Shown: positions 60,474-64,000 of the stretch, in pieces
Layout: the number at the start of each line of letters is the position of its first letter
Numbering within the stretch: position 1 is the stretch's first letter
Assembly (NCBI RefSeq): GCF_009002475.1
Contig: NZ_AP019860.1
Location: forward strand, 6,462,501-6,526,500
From: Candidatus Uabimicrobium amorphum
GTDB lineage: Bacteria > Planctomycetota > Uabimicrobiia > Uabimicrobiales > Uabimicrobiaceae
Direction: 5' to 3'
Length of the DNA stretch: 64,000 nucleotides
Position numbers and translations under genes: made by a program
The notes under the pieces: model-generated
The model's database searches: none
Told to the model about the DNA's origin: nothing
The model's input: the letters and a program-made list of their open reading frames with translations, nothing else

Positions 60474-61757
60474 ATGTACAAAGACGAATACATGCAAAAA
60501 AAGCCCATTTATGTCACACTGTCACTTATTGCGATTAGCAGTGTCACTTTTCTTTACAAAATAGAGCTAGAAAACATCTTCTCTGGACAGCGTTTTTTCA
60601 CTTTAAACTTTAGTTACCTTTCGTGGTGGCATTTTACCATAAATATGCTCCTACTATATATTTTCGGGAAAAAAATCGAAAGTGTCTTTGGCGGGCGATT
60701 TTTCCTATGGCAAGTTTTGGTGATCGCTGTGATTTCCCAGACGATGGATTACCTACTTCCTATACACATAAAAACCCAAAGTACACAAGAGGTCGGAGCG
60801 GGGATGTCAGGTATTCTTTGTGGACTTTTTGCCTACGCCTGGTTGTGTGGAAAATTTTCATCGCGCATTGGCGTTTCTCGACTATGGGTCATTGCTTTTT
60901 TCTTGGTTACTTTGGCATCTCTACCACTACTTTTACAGGGAACTCCTATAACCGGATACTCTCACGTTGCCGCTATTTTTGCTTTTGCCGTAGGAATGTT
61001 GTGGGCTTTTTCTCAACAAAGAACATACTTATGTTGGTATGTTTTTGCGTATGTACTGTTGTGGGCATTTATCTGTTTAGCATTACTACTAGCTATCGTT
61101 ATTTTTTTCCCTCAGTTATTTTACAAAATGAATTTATCAAAAGGAGTTGTCAAAGTACTATTTCTTATGGAAATAGTCGGATTCGTCTTATTGTGTAGAC
61201 TACCAAGTTGGCGCAATGCATTACCCATGAGACCTCTAGGGCATGTTCACAACCTACGCCCAGTGAAACATCCATCTGCGATTACTCCCACCAAACTACA
61301 AAATGACTATAGTACTTTTTGCGTGTTCATTCCTCCCAAAAGGCTCTTTGGACCTGTTAATCGCTATCCATTTTGGGGATTTTTTGGCAAAACAACGTTC
61401 ACTCTTATGGATGAAGGTATTATTATTGCAGGAAATAAAATACGTGGTGGATTTATCCTCACACTTCTCAGTTTCGCCTTCATCGTTTCTATGTTTCTCC
61501 TGCTTGCTCTAACAAAAATCGGTTATTTTTGGATATTTATAATAGCTGTTTTGATCTCTAAGATGATAGAACTCTTGCGCAAAACACAAAGTGAAATAAC
61601 AGTTCCTTATCCATCTATCATTGCCATGAATTTAAAAAGCGGTAAGCAATTAAAAGTTACTGTGCAAATCAGAAATAAGAAAGTCAAGCAGTCTTTGTTT
61701 TTTGAAAAAGAAGAAGCTCTCTGTTTATTTGAAAAAATACGTGAGTTGTTAAAGTAA
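60474..61757 (+). CDS. Rhomboid protease fused to an RYPFWGFFG membrane domain
   Basis: The N-terminal region (about 1-230) is a rhomboid intramembrane protease: WWHFTINMLLLYIFGKKIES, the catalytic GxSG motif GMSG with Ser112, and His164 in GYSHVAAIFAFAVG. The C-terminal 160 residues are the shared domain (FIPPKRLFG, RYPFWGFFGKTTF, DEGIIIAGNKI, SEITVPYPSI). The order of the two domains is opposite to that in the protein at 52165. I start at the ATG at 60474, 7 bases after AAGGCG. It should cut transmembrane segments of membrane proteins; its substrates are unknown. Confidence 0.8.
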   Translation: MYKDEYMQKKPIYVTLSLIAISSVTFLYKIELENIFSGQRFFTLNFSYLSWWHFTINMLLLYIFGKKIESVFGGRFFLWQVLVIAVISQTMDYLLPIHIKTQSTQEVGAGMSGILCGLFAYAWLCGKFSSRIGVSRLWVIAFFLVTLASLPLLLQGTPITGYSHVAAIFAFAVGMLWAFSQQRTYLCWYVFAYVLLWAFICLALLLAIVIFFPQLFYKMNLSKGVVKVLFLMEIVGFVLLCRLPSWRNALPMRPLGHVHNLRPVKHPSAITPTKLQNDYSTFCVFIPPKRLFGPVNRYPFWGFFGKTTFTLMDEGIIIAGNKIRGGFILTLLSFAFIVSMFLLLALTKIGYFWIFIIAVLISKMIELLRKTQSEITVPYPSIIAMNLKSGKQLKVTVQIRNKKVKQSLFFEKEEALCLFEKIRELLK

Positions 61758-61813
61758 TCACAATATGACGATAGCAAAGAATAGCCCAGTGATTCATTAT
61801 TAGGAGTTTATAA

Positions 61814-62626
61814 TTGTCAAACCAAAAAATCTGGAAATGTGGGAAATGCGGAGAGGAACACGAATACACATTTGATACCTGCTGGAATTGTGGAGGGAGT
61901 ATTGCCAACAAGCAAGAAGACCAGACAGTATCAAAAAAATTAGACATCATGGACGAAAATAAACCGGAATATAATGAGTCCATCGGATTTGAAAACTCCT
62001 CAGAATCTACAATAGAAGATAGCCATTTATCTCCCATTGAACTAGAAAGTGATTACACTACATATTCGGCTTTTATCCCAACAAAAAGTCTATTTGGGCC
62101 AGTTGTACGTTATCCTTTTTGGGGATTTTTTGGCCAAGTACGATTAATGGTGATAGACGAAGGGGTTGTCATTACCGGGCAAAAAATGCGCAGCGGCTTT
62201 ATATTTCATAGCCTTAGCCTCGCGTTTATTATTGCAATGTTCCTATTGCTGGCTTTAAAGGTTATCGGCCACTTGTGGGTATTTGTTATTGCTGTATCTG
62301 GAGCAAAAGCAATAGAAATCATTCGTCAAACGCATAGTGAGATCACCATTCCATTTAACTCTTTCCTGGATATAAGTGGGAAAGGTGTAAAAAAACTTAG
62401 GACCGTTGTGCAAATACGCCGTAGAAAAGTTTCTCAAATTTTGATTTTTGACAGCGAAGGCCATGCCGCTGATTTCAGAAATAGAATTTGCAATCCAGGC
62501 GCGGCACCAGCAAACAAAAAAACCTGGAAATGTGAGAAGTGTGGGGAAGAGCATGAATACACATTTGATGCCTGCTGGAATTGTGGAAAGGGTATTTCGG
62601 AAAATGGCAAAACAAACTCATTGTAA
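61814..62626 (+). CDS. RYPFWGFFG-domain membrane protein bracketed by two identical-type zinc ribbons
   Basis: The N-terminus is a zinc ribbon, WKCGKCGEEHEYTFDTCWNC, and almost the same ribbon, WKCEKCGEEHEYTFDACWNC, recurs at the C-terminus. Between them lies the shared domain: FIPTKSLFGPVVRYPFWGFF, DEGVVITGQKM, two membrane helices and SEITIPFNSF. The start is TTG at 61814, supported by AGGAG 7-8 bases upstream. It follows the rhomboid gene by 56 bases. The ribbons probably face the cytoplasm and bind protein or nucleic acid. Function unknown. Confidence 0.75.
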   Translation: MSNQKIWKCGKCGEEHEYTFDTCWNCGGSIANKQEDQTVSKKLDIMDENKPEYNESIGFENSSESTIEDSHLSPIELESDYTTYSAFIPTKSLFGPVVRYPFWGFFGQVRLMVIDEGVVITGQKMRSGFIFHSLSLAFIIAMFLLLALKVIGHLWVFVIAVSGAKAIEIIRQTHSEITIPFNSFLDISGKGVKKLRTVVQIRRRKVSQILIFDSEGHAADFRNRICNPGAAPANKKTWKCEKCGEEHEYTFDACWNCGKGISENGKTNSL

Positions 62627-62760
62627 AAAAACAGATATCAGAGAATAAAAAACTAAGATTCACCGCAGTAATTCACAAAAAAGTAAGGGAAACCCTCAGG
62701 ATGATAAATTGTTTCTCTCTATCTGACCACATTTTTGAGAAACAAAAAGGGAGAGGCAAG

Positions 62761-62812
62761 TGGATTATTTTTTTTATTCGATAACGACAACCGAAGTCGT
62801 TAAAATAATCCA
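62761..62812. terminator. Long stacked hairpin
   Basis: TGGATTATTTT (62761-62771) pairs with AAAATAATCCA (62802-62812), and AACGAC pairs with GTCGTT inside it (62783-62788 and 62796-62801). The structure is about 52 bases, between the zinc-ribbon gene and a secreted-protein start. It may terminate or protect transcripts. Confidence 0.5.
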
Positions 62813-62851
62813 TCTACTACAAGAATTCAATCCAATTAAAAAGGGAAAACG

Positions 62852-63085
62852 ATGTTCAAAATATGTATAGCCCTGCTTTTTTTGATGAGTATTTTATATG
62901 CTCAGGATATTTGCACGACTCTTGATCACGGAGAAGGGTTTACGGAACAGTCCTTTGAGGAAAAAGAAGGGCTTTCTCTGGTAGGTGTAAAAAAACTATT
63001 GTGGCCGGCAAAAGAACGCGTATTACACGTTCGTTTTGTGGGAATCGCCAACAAAGATATTGAGCAACAAATTCCTCAAGCGTGA
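62852..63085 (+). pseudogene. 5' fragment of a secreted-protein gene
   Basis: A clear start (AAAGGG before ATG) encodes a signal peptide (MFKICIALLFLMSILYAQ) and about 50 further residues, including WPAKERVLHVRFVGIANKDI, which resembles the beginning of secreted zinc proteases. At about 63066 the sequence switches to a copy of the EAD-like-FHA gene and the frame runs into a stop at 63085. The rest of the original gene is missing, so this is a deletion or recombination junction. Confidence 0.65.
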
Positions 63086-64000
63086 AGAAGCGAAACACGC
63101 GTTAGACTTTATTGATGTCAACACTTCGCGTATTCCCGAGAAAGAGGCCGACTTTGACTATTATCGCGAAATTGCTCAGTACCTAGTTTCGCGGGGAAAG
63201 CTACGCGAATGGCTATGTGTTCTTCAACAAGACGGTCTTTCTTTTACCGCTGCGTGGGTTCAAAAAATAGATGAATTACAACAATCGATTGAATTTTCGC
63301 AAAAATTAGATCAATGGTCACTACCCGTGCGGTACTGGCGTATCACGATGGGCAAAAACAACACAAAATTTTTCTCATCGCTAAAACCAGAGTGGGTTTT
63401 GGCAAAGCGAAAAAATCACAAAACCCCGATGTCGATATCACCATGCGTGTTTTGCCACTGCGTAGCCAGGAACTCGATCCTGGAAACTGGGCGCGCACAA
63501 AAAAAATTAGCCAACACCATGGCAATTTTATTCTACGTAACAATCAGTTTTATATCGAGCGTTTGGGAAAAAACGGAATTTTTACTCTAGAGGGAAATGA
63601 AATTGAAAAAGAGTCGTTGTTTACATTAAAAGACACAACGCAAATTCGTTTGGCGCAAGAAAGTTTACAACTCAAGTTGAAAACGGTTCGTGATCTGGAA
63701 ACTCAGAGCGTAAATTGTCTTTGTGTAGAGCGCGTGGATAATCATGTTCACCATTGTTATGTGCAGGTGATTCGTGAGGTGACGATCGGCGTAAAAAAGG
63801 CGGATGTCAATTTACCGGGGATGAATGGATTGTTTCGCATTGTTACCGAGCAAGAGGGATGGAATGTCATTCCGGATGAAAGTGGATACACAAAGATAAA
63901 TAGTGAGGTTATTCAAGAGCCTACTTTGCTTTGTAATCGCGATGTGTTATCAAACGGTCTGCAAGAGATTGTTTTTTGCATGACCGAAGACAATGATTTT
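63066..64000 (+). pseudogene. Truncated, frameshifted copy of the EAD-like-FHA gene (runs off the window)
   Basis: From CAAATTCCTCAAGCG onward the DNA closely matches 54604-55540. The first 15 codons or so are missing, replaced by the secreted-protein fragment. Near 63327 one base is lost (CCCCGCACGG in the intact gene, CCCGTGCGG here), which shifts the frame before the first FHA-like domain. The remaining FHA part is otherwise well preserved to the window end, with few substitutions. Either the damage is recent or gene conversion still maintains the copy. Confidence 0.8.

Noticed and set aside
60623..61198. 191-codon open frame on the plus strand
   Set aside because: It is an alternative frame of the rhomboid gene, which has clear catalytic motifs in its own frame.

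Overview
The window looks like chromosome from an AT-rich, Gram-negative bacterium, probably a planctomycete. The inference rests on gene content: many transmembrane Ser/Thr kinases of the HCDLKP...VMDWG type, caspase-fold and CHAT proteases, FHA proteins, membrane-anchored multiheme cytochromes c, and a pseudopilin-like periplasmic domain. A relative of the engulfing planctomycete Uabimicrobium is plausible, but no rRNA or phylogenetic marker is present to confirm it. No rRNA, tRNA or CRISPR was seen.

Layout. 0-9 kb (+): two paralogous inner-membrane multiheme cytochromes (10 and 14 haems), each followed by an almost identical small secreted protein, with a transmembrane kinase between the two units. 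9.4-17.6 kb (-): four paralogous transmembrane kinases in one run. 17.9-23.6 kb (+): a death-adaptor-like (EAD-like) pseudokinase-FHA protein, an EAD-like/TM/caspase protein and another kinase. 23.6-33.5 kb: two identical insertion sequences, each sitting in the same dispersed palindromic repeat, bracket a zinc-ribbon membrane protein, an exported caspase, a 60-residue tagged membrane peptide, an astacin protease and a MABP/Big-like secreted protein. 33.5-47.6 kb (-): a surface or secreted cluster of three fibre-like proteins sharing a Bacteroidota-type C-terminal module, a zinc phospholipase-C-like protein, a lipase-like protein and two unknowns; four of these enzymes or unknowns end in a shared 'LxPGFxVExG' module. 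47.6-50.3 kb: a scrapyard of a collapsed fibre gene, a FtsX/LolC-type permease fragment and a kinase truncated at its C-terminus. 50.3-62.6 kb: four proteins with an undescribed 'RYPFWGFFG' membrane domain, two of them fused to rhomboid domains (one apparently active, one lacking the catalytic Ser), flanking a three-gene operon FHA / EAD-like-FHA / TPR-CHAT protease. The window ends in a truncated secreted-protein start joined to a frameshifted copy of the EAD-like-FHA gene.

How it fits together (inference). Two address systems recur. An N-terminal tag of about 30 residues (MDxxxFxSLWxKI...TYK) is shared by five kinases, both cytochromes and a tiny membrane peptide, and is followed in the kinases by a variable array of TFSxDxT repeats that could be phosphothreonine ligands for the FHA proteins. 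An EAD-like adaptor domain is shared by the pseudokinase-FHA, TM-caspase and FHA proteins. Together they suggest a kinase -> phospho-tag -> FHA/EAD -> caspase/CHAT signalling circuit beside a large surface-effector cluster. Nothing here tests that circuit directly.
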